Position numbers and translations under genes: made by a program
Part shown: piece after piece, positions 22,251-31,053 of the stretch
Layout of the letters: every line of letters starts with the position of its first letter
Position numbering within the stretch: the stretch's first letter is position 1
From: Priapulus caudatus
Taxonomy: Eukaryota > Priapulida > Priapulimorpha > Priapulimorphida > Priapulidae
DNA: 38,693 nt
Direction of reading: 5' to 3'
NCBI RefSeq assembly: GCF_000485595.1
Contig: NW_014578429.1
Span: 1-38,693 of the forward strand
Notes under the pieces: model-generated
Seen by the model: the letters and a program-made list of their open reading frames with translations, nothing else
Told to the model about the DNA's origin: nothing
Databases searched by the model: none

Positions 22251-23503
22251 GGTCTCAATGTACGGAGGTCATCAGCAAACACTCTCATGTCTCCCATGTC
22301 TCTCAGTTGAGGTATCTGCAACACCTTATCCAGCCACGCTTGAGCAATCACAGCTTCATTACCATACCTCTCATTCAACAACCTACGGGCTAGCTGGTAC
22401 CCTTCACAAGGCTCCTTAACGAGGCAACATTTCAACAGGTCTCTTGGCGGGCCAACGCAGTGTTGAATCAAACCGTTTAGTTTTCTGGCGCTATCTAGAG
22501 TCTTTCCTTCCATTGCATTATCGAACGACCTCACGAAGGGGTAGTACTTCAGAGGGTCTCCGTTGAATTTTAGAATTTCTATCTTGGGAGCCGTAACGCT
22601 GTCAATGACCAACTGATTCTGACTCCGGGTCTCCTCCATTAGAAATTTTAGTGCGCTCACGAATGTCTGAGTGGCATCCTGCGCAGGAGTGTCCGACGCG
22701 GAATCCGTTGACATGTAAAACGTCTCTGTACTAGCCTTCGCCTTTGGAGTATAAAAATTCTCATCAGCATAGGCAGGCTGGAGGGGAGTAGACTGCACTG
22801 TCGGCTTTCCTACTGTTTTAAACTTAGACCCGACCTCCTGTTCGAACTTCTGCGTCTCCATCTCCAATTTCATCATTCTCAGCTTATTTTGATACTGTTC
22901 ACGTCGCATCATTAGTTCCTGTTCCCCGTGAAGCGCCGCTAGCTCATTCTCCTGCCTTTGTTTGTGCAGCAAAAGCTCGTATGTTCTTTGCTGCTTAAAC
23001 TTATCCTTCTCTAGGTTTGCGATTTGCCTCTCCAGTACCTTTACCGAGTCATGCTCATACTCCTCATCGTCGTCCTCATTACTATCGGGTGTAGTCGGAG
23101 CATTATCTTGGCCAAGCATTGGTTCAGGTTTAAGCAAGGTAGTTTCTGGTTCATCAACGTCCTTTGCCTCCTCATACAATACATCAGCAATCCAATGTGT
23201 GACAGTATCTACAAAACTGTTGGCATCGGCCAGGAACTTCTCTCGATATTTATTAGATTCGGCAATATCAGCTTGATCGGTTAGCCCCTGGTGGTAGGAT
23301 GCGTGAGCAGCCATAAAGGTTTGCACGGACACTTCAAAGTCAACCTGAAGGTCTTGCACATGAGGCACGTTGTCATTGTTCTGCATTAGAGTGGTTCCCT
23401 GATTTATAAGTCTTGTAGCAGCACCCTTAGCCTTTTCTCGTTTCTTCTTGAGGTCAGCTGTCTCAGCTTCAGCAGCTGCAGCCTGATCCTCGTCACACGG
23501 CAT
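22238..23503 (-). pseudogene. BEL Gag N-terminal part
   Basis: 421 codons starting MPCDEDQ, 86 bases after the 5' LTR and just after an (AAC)n run. An acidic linker lies around 120-150, followed by a Lys/Gln/Glu-rich coiled coil (about 152-226). The DUF1759-like capsid block (PKIEILKFNGDPLKYYPF at 306-323) runs to the frame break at about 415. Gag forms the element's particle. The first ATG in this frame after the LTR was taken as the start. Confidence 0.88.
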
Positions 23504-23512
23504 CTCTGGTCG

Positions 23513-23515
<3 letters not shown>

Positions 23516-23547
<32 letters not shown>

Positions 23548-23548
23548 A
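23516..23548. repeat. (GTT)n microsatellite in the BEL leader
   Basis: About eleven GTT units on the plus strand, (AAC)n in element orientation, right before the Gag start codon. Confidence 0.9.
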
Positions 23549-23589
23549 TCTTCACGATATCACAAAGTCCAGTTCGTGATTAACTTTAA

Positions 23590-24172
23590 TGTAGCGAAAT
23601 GACTTCATTAACTTATTTGTTTATTTTATATCCAACGGATCACACACGTTCTTCTTTATTCTCTTATTTTCTGCCTATGTCGACTTATGTAACGTAACGA
23701 ACGAACGTATCTTAACGAACAAACGCATCTTAACGAACGAACGTATCTTAACGAACCAGCGTATCTTAACAAGCGAACGTATCTTAACGAACGTATCTTC
23801 ACGAACGGTTAATCTGAAACAAATTCAAAGAGCACATTTACTATTTACCGTGTGTGCTATGCTGTATGTGTAACTCGCTATGTACAACAAACTTTCTGGT
23901 AAATACAATTCAAATACACGTACGGCAATCACAGCCGAATCTGCTACTATTAATTTAGAAAGACATTAATAATTATTTATAAACACAAATCCCTTACCAC
24001 GCTGGGTTCTTTAGGGTTTTAGAAGCACATTAAAATGCCCGTCTTCGCCGTAAGCCACAATGGCGAAAAAGAGCGCGCGCGTCACCTCCCTTAGCAACTA
24101 ACCGGTATCAATGCGCTGCTGCATAAAGTAGTGCACCGCGTAACCGCGTAGCGGCAGGAGTTGTCACCAACA
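23590..24172 (-). repeat. 5' LTR of the young BEL (583 bp)
   Basis: Direct repeat of 17049-17658. It has its own acgaacgaacgtatctta array (about 23693-23807) and ~20 extra bases near 23915 not seen in the other LTR. No certain primer-binding site was identified; TGG occurs about 20 bases downstream of the LTR end in element orientation. Confidence 0.93.
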
Positions 24173-24177
24173 CAAGC
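24173..24177. repeat. Target site duplication of the young BEL, right copy
   Basis: caagc directly follows the LTR end (ccaaca), matching 17044-17048. KDZ intron sequence resumes with attatcat, as in the right arm. Confidence 0.9.
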
Positions 24178-24274
24178 ATTATCATAATATTTCTTGTGTA
24201 TTATGTTTCTCCGGTCGATAAATACCCAAACTCACACCTAGCTACATCTGGATACAGATTAGAGACATCTACAG

Positions 24275-24387
24275 AACCTTGCAAGGTGTTTTGAGGAGTA
24301 TCGTAACTTGTGGAGAGACTCAGAGAGGCCAGATACCCAACGGCTGCTGGAGGTGATGATGGTACAACACGCCCAGCCTGCCCTAAG
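24275..24387 (+). pseudogene. KDZ left copy: FEEYRNLW / CPACP exon
   Basis: The exon follows gacatctacag and ends CCTAAG|GTAC. One frame gives CFEEYRNLWRDSERPDTQ; the CPACP-like motif that precedes the catalytic core in KDZ proteins appears in the neighbouring frame (RPACPK here, CPACPK in the right arm). So a one-base shift seems to be present in both copies. The right counterpart is 32730-32846. Confidence 0.7.
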
Positions 24388-24539
24388 GTACAAACACATA
24401 TACTTGAAAATATCGATGTTGCTACTTGATACTCTACTTGCTACTCTGTGTTATTTGGTCTTTTGTTTTTGGTCATCAATAACAAAAAGAACCTATATAT
24501 TTTGTGACTTAAATATAGTATCTTTTCACAACTTGACAG

Positions 24540-24712
24540 GACACAGGTACCCAAGTTTTCTCTATTGATGGCAATTTTGGTCTTGTTCGGAAAAAGGCGG
24601 CTGGCATTGACCTGGGGACTGTAATGTCACCTCGATTTTTTCTCCCTCAAGACCAAGTTGACCAGTATGTGAGCAAGGCTTGAGTGAAGACTAAGAAAAG
24701 TGATGTGGTATG
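24540..24712 (+). pseudogene. KDZ left copy: exon with the first catalytic Asp
   Basis: Acceptor cttgacag. It encodes QVFSIDGNFGLVRKKAAG and FFLPQDQVDQYVSKA. The Asp of IDGNF is the first presumed metal-binding residue of the transposase. A TGA then replaces the Gly codon of the right arm (KAGVKTKKSD). The downstream boundary is uncertain. Confidence 0.85.
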
Positions 24713-24937
24713 GGGAAGAATATTGCTTTCATAATATAGCGTAAAATATCCAAGCTCGCATTGTACAGACTTTACAGATGCATGTGGATCTTGTGGATGA
24801 ATCCAACTCGCATGTTGTGCTTTTGATTTATTAGTTGCACTTTATTTGTTGAAATCTGAATAATGTGACATCTGAGGGCCAATCTGTTGGCAGAAAATGT
24901 GTGCTGTAGTAACTCTTGACCACATTTTTACTTGCAG

Positions 24938-25074
24938 GTTTGCAGTGATTTCAAAGCTGGCAATCCATTAAGAAGCAAATCCCGACATGAGAAACTTGAC
25001 ATAACAGGAGTTTATGGGGCTGTCTGCCGCCATAATATGCCGAAAAGTTTCTTGAACCTCAGGCATGGTGAACG
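24938..25074 (+). pseudogene. KDZ left copy: exon VCSDFKAGN..GVYGAVCRH..LRHGER
   Basis: Acceptor tacttgcag and donor CG|GTGAGT define 137 bases, as in the right arm (32053-32189). CSDF, GAVCRH and the closing GE are typical KDZ core spacers between the first and second catalytic Asp. The exon is open. Confidence 0.85.
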
Positions 25075-25253
25075 GTGAGTATATGTCAAAACCGGTACAT
25101 GATGTATGTATGTAGTTGTGCAGAATTAAATGTATGACATAGTGTGAACAATAATAAATCCTTATAACATCATTAAACTTACACATCATCACACTATCTA
25201 TACTTAATATATTTGTCAACTATATTTTGTAGCATAACTGTGCTTGTTTTTAG

Positions 25254-25359
25254 CCTTGCCTATCCAGCGTTTTTCTGACAGTGGCTTCTTCAAGGTGTGA
25301 AGGTTCCTAGGGTGGTTATACTGTATGACATTGCCTGTGTTCAGGAACAACATGGTCAG
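25254..25359 (+). pseudogene. KDZ left copy: exon with the second catalytic Asp (YDIAC)
   Basis: 106 bases between gtttttag and CAG|GTAATC, in phase with the preceding 137-base exon. It encodes VVILYDIACVQEQHGQ; the Asp is the second presumed catalytic residue. A TGA interrupts it early (TTC TGA CAG) where the right arm has TGC. Confidence 0.85.
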
Positions 25360-25750
25360 GTAATCTTGGTTATATTTCAGGTTATATAGCAGTTGATAAT
25401 TATGTAGAGAAATGGTATTCATATAAACTACACGTATATATGTACGTATGTACGTATATATATATTGACCAATTCCCTAATTTTGACAAAAAATACATTT
25501 TATAGTATTATTGCTATTCAATGTTGTCTTAAATTTTCTGCCTCATTTTAATGGTATTGGCAGTTATTGCCAACTTTCGTAACAAATTATATCACCGACA
25601 ATATCACAATAAATTATACTGTTTTTTTTTCTAAATGAATGTTGTCATCAGAGTAAGCTCAGAATTAATATTTTGTGTTTCTTTACAAGATAAACAAGAT
25701 TCTAATTATCTCCCACTTTCATCATGTCTAACAACTGTTTGCTCTTTTAG

Positions 25751-25828
25751 AATTTGGACCCAATGTCTCAACATTCGGAACGCGTGGTTGAATTCGGGAT
25801 ACCAATATTCCACATGTATGGGCATAAG
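25751..25828 (+). pseudogene. KDZ left copy: exon NLDPMSQHSERVVEFG..FHMYGHK
   Basis: 78 bases, phase 0, between ctcttttag and AAG|GTTAG. It is open and nearly identical to 31295-31372. FHMYGHK matches the KDZ stretch before the Glu-bearing helix. Confidence 0.85.
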
Positions 25829-26068
25829 GTTAGATATCAGGTATGTTGTGTTTTAAAACGTCTTGTCTGCGTTATTATCGAAATCATCCCAGATATCTCT
25901 TTCTGAATGTGATAGATATGACGGTAAATGTGCTAATGTACGTGTTGCTATTTAACATTTATGTAACTCTTACACTGAACATGGCGTTAGGGTATTATAT
26001 CTGGAAGTGTAATCGCAATCGAATCGAATTCTGCAACTAATAACATATTTTTGACCCAAAGATGTAGA

Positions 26069-26258
26069 CGAGTAGTTCTTAACCTTTTTTGAGTCATGGA
26101 CCCCTTTGAAAGTCTTGTGAAAGCTACGGATCCCTCCCAAGTAAAATGCACATAAGCACATAAACACAACATTGTGCAACATGCGCCCGGTTCGCGAACC
26201 CCCAGAAGCCCAACAACGGATCCCAAAGGGGTCCATGGACCACGGGTTAAGAACCCCA
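26069..26258. mobile_element. hAT-type MITE in a KDZ intron, left copy
   Basis: A 190-bp element with ends agtagttcttaacc and ggttaagaacccca. It contains inverted ggaccccttt / aaaggggtcc blocks, as in many hAT MITEs. The 8-bp duplication gatgtaga flanks it (26061-26068 and 26259-26266), the length hAT transposases make. The right arm carries the same element with the same duplication. Confidence 0.85.
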
Positions 26259-26384
26259 GATGTAGACAGATATATAGTTTTTTTCCAGCACATAACAATG
26301 CATTTGCTGAAGACTATACCAAGCTCATTGTTAAAACCACATCCTGGGTGTTAGTATAGGCTGATTTTGTTTTCTTGCTTACAG

Positions 26385-26572
26385 GTTAGATATAGTCTAC
26401 GTAGGTTATCTGACATTGGACTTACAGATGGAGAAGGGATGAAACGCTTGTGGTCATATCTGAGACGTTTCAACCCCATCACAAAAGAAATGACCCCCGA
26501 CCACCGTGTGACACTACTAGATGATGCTTTGCTTCACTACTCAGAACTCAGAATACTTCAGGAACCAAATGG
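26385..26572 (+). pseudogene. KDZ left copy: exon with the catalytic Glu (DGEGM)
   Basis: 188 bases between gcttacag and AATGG|GTATAC. It encodes GLTDGEGMKRLWSYLRRFN, then HRVTLLDDALLHYSEL. The Glu of DGE is the third presumed catalytic residue. The exon is open here, while the right copy has lost one base. Confidence 0.88.
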
Positions 26573-26873
26573 GTATACACATATTGTTCTTGTGCTCACT
26601 TGTACAGTATAGGTTTAAAACTAAGGGTTAAACACTACAATATGTAACTTTAAAGTTGGGCTCTAGTATTTGTTGTACATGTACAAACAAAAATTTTAAG
26701 TGAAAGAAAATTTATGCAGTCAGAGTTGTACATAACAGAGGTTACAATGTACATAACAGAGTTTTCAGAGTAAGTGGAAACCGCAGTTTATTTACAAAGT
26801 CCATTAAAAGCTAGCGTGTTTAAAAAAAACTTGGAGTAATAGTTTTCTATACAGTTGTGCGTATATGTTATAG

Positions 26874-27043
26874 CTCATGCCAGCAGAAAGCCTATGGCAA
26901 GGCTGCCATACAAGCTGGTCGATGCTGGAGTCATCGGTTGTGAAGGACTACCACCTGGGGTGCTCCTTAAGAGACCAAGCAACTACGGCCATAGATGCTT
27001 GGAGAGAATTTTGGTTGAATCCGAGAAAATCAAGTTTGTGTAA
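26874..27043 (+). pseudogene. KDZ left copy: C-terminal exon
   Basis: Open frame to a TAA at 27041-27043, encoding KPMARLPYKLVDAGVIGC and NYGHRCLERILVESEKIKF. The acceptor is either 26873 (tatag) or 26886 (ccagcag); only the latter keeps phase with the preceding 188-base exon. The right copy is open too (30080-30249), the best preserved part of the gene. I do not know the function of this domain. Confidence 0.65.
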
Positions 27044-27103
27044 GCAGCATAAATGAAAATGTGTTTTTATCACTTTATTTGGTAATATGAATACTTATAG
27101 TGG

Positions 27104-27104
<1 letters not shown>

Positions 27105-27141
<37 letters not shown>
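27105..27141. repeat. (TA)n microsatellite, left arm
   Basis: A TA run that recurs at the mirrored position in the right arm (about 29982-30014), with a different length. Confidence 0.9.
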
Positions 27142-27142
<1 letters not shown>

Positions 27143-27229
27143 ACATGCCCAACTCAAATGAAGTAAAATGAGAGATTACAGAGGCAGTGATACACAAATG
27201 GACTCTTTTTTTCACTTTACAGAATCCAT

Positions 27230-27590
27230 CCTCATGATGCAGGTGGAGCTGCCACCACCTCACAGTGTAATCACTTTTAGTTGGTGATTCCCATCCATGT
27301 TCTTTAGATGGAAGACACTTACTTGTGTTTTTCCGGGATGGGCACACGTAGATGGTTTGCAGTGTAGTAAGTGCTTAGACTAGCAGAGGAGTCAGGATGC
27401 TTCATTGTGGAAGGCCATTCTTCTGTCTATGCCATCTGCTGCAGTTACCATTGAGATCCATTAGAAACCGCCAGTTTGACAACAGGTTCTTGATCAGATT
27501 TGTCAGTTTCACATCCTTTACTTGCTGGTATAGTTTTTTTGGTAAGGAGTCGATGGTTGACTGCGTCGTAAGCTGCGGAGAGGTAAAATG
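27230..27590 (-). pseudogene. LINE reverse transcriptase fragment, left arm
   Basis: In minus orientation the frames give AAYDAVNHRLL (motif A region with the catalytic Asp), then LNGNCSRWHRQKNGLPQ with SILTP (motif B region). Later comes a scrap resembling TQVSVFHLKN, which follows the catalytic site in jockey/CR1-like non-LTR elements. Several frame changes and an internal gap before the last block show it is dead. Its mirrored copy in the right arm shows that it was there before the arms separated. Confidence 0.75.
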
Positions 27591-27703
27591 CTATAATGTG
27601 TAAATTGTTAAGTAAATACATACATCGATCATTTTGTGTGTAGGTTATTAATGTCCTTATATTAGCTGTAAGGGTATATCTCGTCTTGGTTTTTGTACTA
27701 ACC

Positions 27704-27939
27704 AGAGCAATTATTGCCTTAAGATCTGTGTGCATGTGCATATAAAATATGTATGCCTTAAATCTGTGCATATAAGTTGTATTGTTTTTGCAGTTGTCAG
27801 ATACAAAAGTGTTATTATTTCAACAAGTGTGTTCATCGCTTTGTTTCAATTTAACTTGTTGGATGTTTCGGACTATTATAATTATATATGCAGACACCTT
27901 AATTACTGAGATGTCAAAACATCCCCTTAAAATATAACC
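27704..27939. other. 236-bp segment present only in the left arm
   Basis: The left arm has 236 extra bases bounded by a direct taacc (27699-27703 and 27935-27939). The right arm reads directly from gtactaacc into tagctgtg. It is either an insertion with a 5-bp duplication or a deletion between short repeats in the right arm. No inverted ends or coding sequence are visible. Confidence 0.75.
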
Positions 27940-28130
27940 TAGCTGTGATCTCGTGAATAATCTGTACGTTGATGTTAGGTGTAGATAGTTATAGATGTAA
28001 CTTGTGCCAGTTCTATATTCATATAGTTTTTTTTAACTGCTTGAGGAGAACTTAATTGATGTAAAATGATATAATAAGTAAACTGATTGATAAACTTTTA
28101 TCTATGAAAAACATTGCCATTCTATCTTAT

Positions 28131-28720
28131 CGTTATTCTTGCGTGCGTGCATGCGTGTGTGCGTGCGTGCGCGTGCTATCGTATGTGTGTATGTATAGGA
28201 ATTCGTATATGTGTATTTGTATATAGACACATAGGTTACCACGCACGTGTATGTATTGATGCGTGCGTGCGTGCATGCGTGTGAGCGTGCGTGCGCGCGG
28301 GTGCTATCGTATGTACGAAGTTGTATACATGCATATATACACACATACGATAGCACGCCCGCTCACGCACGCACACACGCATACACGCGTACGTACGCAC
28401 GCATCAATACATACACGTGCGTGCTATCCTATGTGTCTATATACATATTCACATATACGAAATTGTATACACGCATATATACATATATAGCGCGCGTGCG
28501 TGCTATCGTATGTGCGTGTATGTGAATTTGTATACGTTTCTAAGTATTCATGTGTACGTGCGTGCATGTGTGGGTATCATACACACATATACAAAATTAA
28601 TTCACATACACCCATACGATGGCACGCACACACGCACGCACGCAAATACGCACACACGCACGCACATACGCACGCACACACACATGAATACATACATACA
28701 ATTTACATGAATTTACGGAT
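28131..28720. repeat. Spacer core: alternating-orientation hairpin repeats
   Basis: Dense gcgtgcgtgc/cacgcacg tracts. The motif gtgctatcgtatg recurs near 28172, 28303, 28423 and 28500, and inverted near 28345 and 28610. 28303-28357 is itself a palindrome. Open frames here are repeat artefacts. The region is alternating purine-pyrimidine and hairpin-prone, and it lies exactly at the centre of the inverted dimer. Confidence 0.8.
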
Positions 28721-29281
28721 CCAACAGCTGATTTGTAATTGGTAAAAGAATAATAAATAATCTGTTACTGTTATGGTTTAAAAGTGGTGCGAATTCTTAA
28801 TTTATGATAATTTAATTGATATAATGCATATACGCCGCCAGGGAACAAATCATCACTTACACTGCGTTACCCCCGCCAAATAATAGGATGGCCGAGGAGA
28901 TTCTTTCTTGGCGAATCTAATTGCTGGTAAATGACGTCATGCCATAATATTGGCCACTAATATAAATCGGCTATGGTCGTATGGGATGAAATGGACAAGG
29001 TGAAATTTAAAAAAAAATATGTATGTTGCAATTCGGATTCCGCCGTTTGAACATTTTTAAAACGCGCGAACACTTGTAAATCTTAACGTTGACAACTGTT
29101 TACATGTGATTTCATTAAATACTACTCCGGCCCTCTCTAATCACATACCCGTAACCGGTACATGTTTTAGCACTTCTGTGTACTGATACTTGTTTTAACA
29201 TGCATGGAGGTTTAGGAAGGTAAATACTAATGCTCCAAACCGCACCCATATATTTCTTCTTTAGTTGAACATAAGTGTAAT
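28721..29281. other. Rest of the spacer, no gene recognised
   Basis: AT-rich, apparently single-copy sequence between the hairpin repeats and the right arm. No coding motifs and no KDZ end-like sequence (ccgggtg) were seen. Confidence 0.5.
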
Positions 29282-29574
29282 GATAGAATGGCAATGTTTT
29301 TCACAGATAAAAGTTTATTAATCAATTTACTTATTATAACATTTTACAGCAATTAAGTTCTCCTCAAGCAGTTAAAAAAACTATATGAATGTAGGACTGG
29401 CACAAGTTACATCTATAACTATCTACAACTAACATTAACGTACAGATTATTCACGAGATCACAGCTAGGTTAGTACAAAAACCAAGACGAGATATACCCT
29501 TACATTAATTACCTACACACAAAATGATCGATGTATGTATTTACTTAACAATTTACACATTATAACATTTTACC

Positions 29575-29920
29575 TCTTCGCAGCTTACGACGCAGTCAAC
29601 CATCGACTCCTTACCAAAAAAACTATACCAGCAAGTAAAGGATGTGAGACTGACAAATCTGATCAAGAACCTGTTGTCAAACAGGCGGTTTCTCGTGGAT
29701 CTCAATGGTAACTGCAGCAGATGGCATAGACAGAAGAATGGCCTTCCACAATGAAGCATCCTGACTCCTCTCTAGTCTACGTGCCAATCCCGAAAAAACA
29801 CAAGTAAGTGTCTTCCATCTAAAGAACATGGATGGGAATCCCCAACTAAAAGTGATTACACTGTAAGGTGGTGGCAGCTCCACTTGCATCATGAGGATGG
29901 ATTCTGTATAGTGAAAAAAG
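29575..29920 (+). pseudogene. LINE reverse transcriptase fragment, right arm
   Basis: Mirror copy of 27230-27590: AAYDAVNHRLL at about 29581, NGNCSRWHRQKNGLPQ near 29706-29755 with a TGA after it, and TQVSVFHLKNMDGNPQLK near 29799-29850. Frames change between these blocks. The same internal gap is present as on the left. Confidence 0.75.
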
Positions 29921-29982
29921 AGTCCATTTGTGTATCACTGCCTCTGTAATCTCTCATTTTACTTCATTTGAGTTGGGCATGT

Positions 29983-30019
<37 letters not shown>

Positions 30020-30863
30020 CCACTATAAGTATTCATATTACCAAATAAAGTGATAAAAACACATTTTCATTTATGCTGCTTACACAAACTTGATTTTCTC
30101 GGATTCAACCAAGATTCTCTCCAAGCATCTATGGCCGTAGTTGCTTAGTCTCTTAAGGAGCACCCCAGGTGGTAGTTCTTCACAACCGATGACTCCAGCA
30201 TCGACCAGCTTGTATGGCAGCCTTGCCATAGGCTTTCCGCTGGCATGAGCTATAACATATACGCACAACTGGATAGAAAACTATTACTCCAAGTTTTTTT
30301 TAAACACGCTAGCTTTTAATAGATTTTGTAAATAAACTGCAGTTTCCACTTACTCTGAAAACTCTGTTATGTACATTGTAACCTCTGTTATGTACAACTC
30401 TGACTGCATAAATTTTCTTTCACTTAAAATATTTGTTTGTACATGTACAACAAATACTAGAGCCCAACTTTAAAGTTACATATTGTAGTGTTTAACCCTT
30501 AGTTTTAAACCTAAACTGTACAACTGAGCACAAGAACAATATGGGTATACCCATTTGGTTCCTGAGGTATTCTGAGTTCTGAGTAGTGAAGCAAAGCATC
30601 ATCTAGTAGTGCCACACGATGGTCGGGGGTCATTTTTTTGTGATGCGGTTGAAACGTCTCAGATACGACCACAAGCGTTCCATCCCTTCTCCATCTGTAT
30701 GTCCAATGTCAGATAACCTACGTGGACTATATCTAACCTGTAAACAAGAAAACAAAATCAGCCTATACTAACAGCCAAGATGTGGTTTTAACAATGAGCT
30801 TAGTATAGTCTTCAGCAAATGCATTGTTATGTGCTGGAAAGAAACTATATATCTGTCTACATC

Positions 30864-31053
30864 TGGGGTTCTTAATCTGTGGTCCATGGACCCCTTTGGG
30901 ATCCGTTGTTGGGCTTCTGGGGGTTCGCGAACCAGGCGCATGTTGCAAAATTTTGTGTTTATGTGCTTATGTGCATTTTACTTGGGAGGGATCCGTAGCT
31001 TTCACAAGACTTTCAAAGGTGTCCATGACTCAAAAAAGGTCAAGAACCACTCG
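30864..31053. mobile_element. hAT-type MITE in a KDZ intron, right copy
   Basis: 190 bp, flanked by tctacatc at 30856-30863 and 31054-31061, the reverse complement of gatgtaga on the left. The ends are ggggttctt and aagaaccact, the latter closer to a typical hAT end than the left copy. Confidence 0.85.

Larger units (their letters stand above)
17049..24172 (-). mobile_element. BEL/Pao LTR retrotransposon, nearly full length
   Basis: The 7.1-kb element lies on the minus strand between caagc duplications. It has LTRs starting TGTTGG and ending TACA in element orientation, an 86-base leader, Gag, protease, reverse transcriptase, RNase H and integrase. The reading frame is broken near 22255, stopped at 21591-21593 and 21462-21464, scrambled at 20333-20480 and shifted near 20118. 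By eye the LTRs differ at 3-4% of aligned bases plus indels. It was probably mobile after the KDZ arms separated and is now immobile by itself. Confidence 0.93.
14798..27043 (+). pseudogene. KDZ transposase gene, left copy (broken, BEL-interrupted)
   Basis: A multi-exon gene of the KDZ class of DDE transposases, which move DNA transposons by cut and paste. Exons, in order: a possible N-terminal exon from 14798, CxC2 cysteine cluster (15872-16029), 16303-16389, CSCNSAAV/LLRLL block (16735-17000), CPACP block (24275-24387), first catalytic Asp (24540-24712), 24938-25074, second Asp YDIAC (25254-25359), YGHK (25751-25828), catalytic Glu DGE (26385-26572) and C-terminal (26874-27043). All three presumed catalytic residues remain. 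At least three in-frame stops break it (16814-16816, in exon 24540-24712, and in exon 25254-25359), and a BEL element sits in the intron after 17000. It cannot make a full protein. Confidence 0.85.
14569..28126 (+). repeat. Left arm of the KDZ inverted dimer
   Basis: It matches the reverse complement of 29282-35146 end to end. The exceptions are the BEL insertion (17049-24172 plus a 5-bp duplication), a ~320-bp net excess in the 15.4-15.94 kb region and an extra ~236 bp at 27704-27939. In the exon at 26385-26572 I count about 10 differences in 195 bases, so roughly 95% identity. Confidence 0.9.

Noticed and set aside
22238-22260. Programmed frameshift between the two Gag parts of the young BEL
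   Set aside because: BEL/Pao elements normally have one continuous Gag-Pol frame, the break falls within the capsid domain, and other clear lesions exist nearby, so mutation is simpler.
25970-26298. Overlapping 100-codon frames on the minus strand, mirrored at 30824-31152
   Set aside because: They run through the hAT MITE and intron sequence; their similarity between arms reflects the duplication, not coding constraint.
28102-28745. Open frames rich in His, Thr, Tyr and Arg in the spacer
   Set aside because: They are translations of cacg/gcgt microsatellites, open by composition only.
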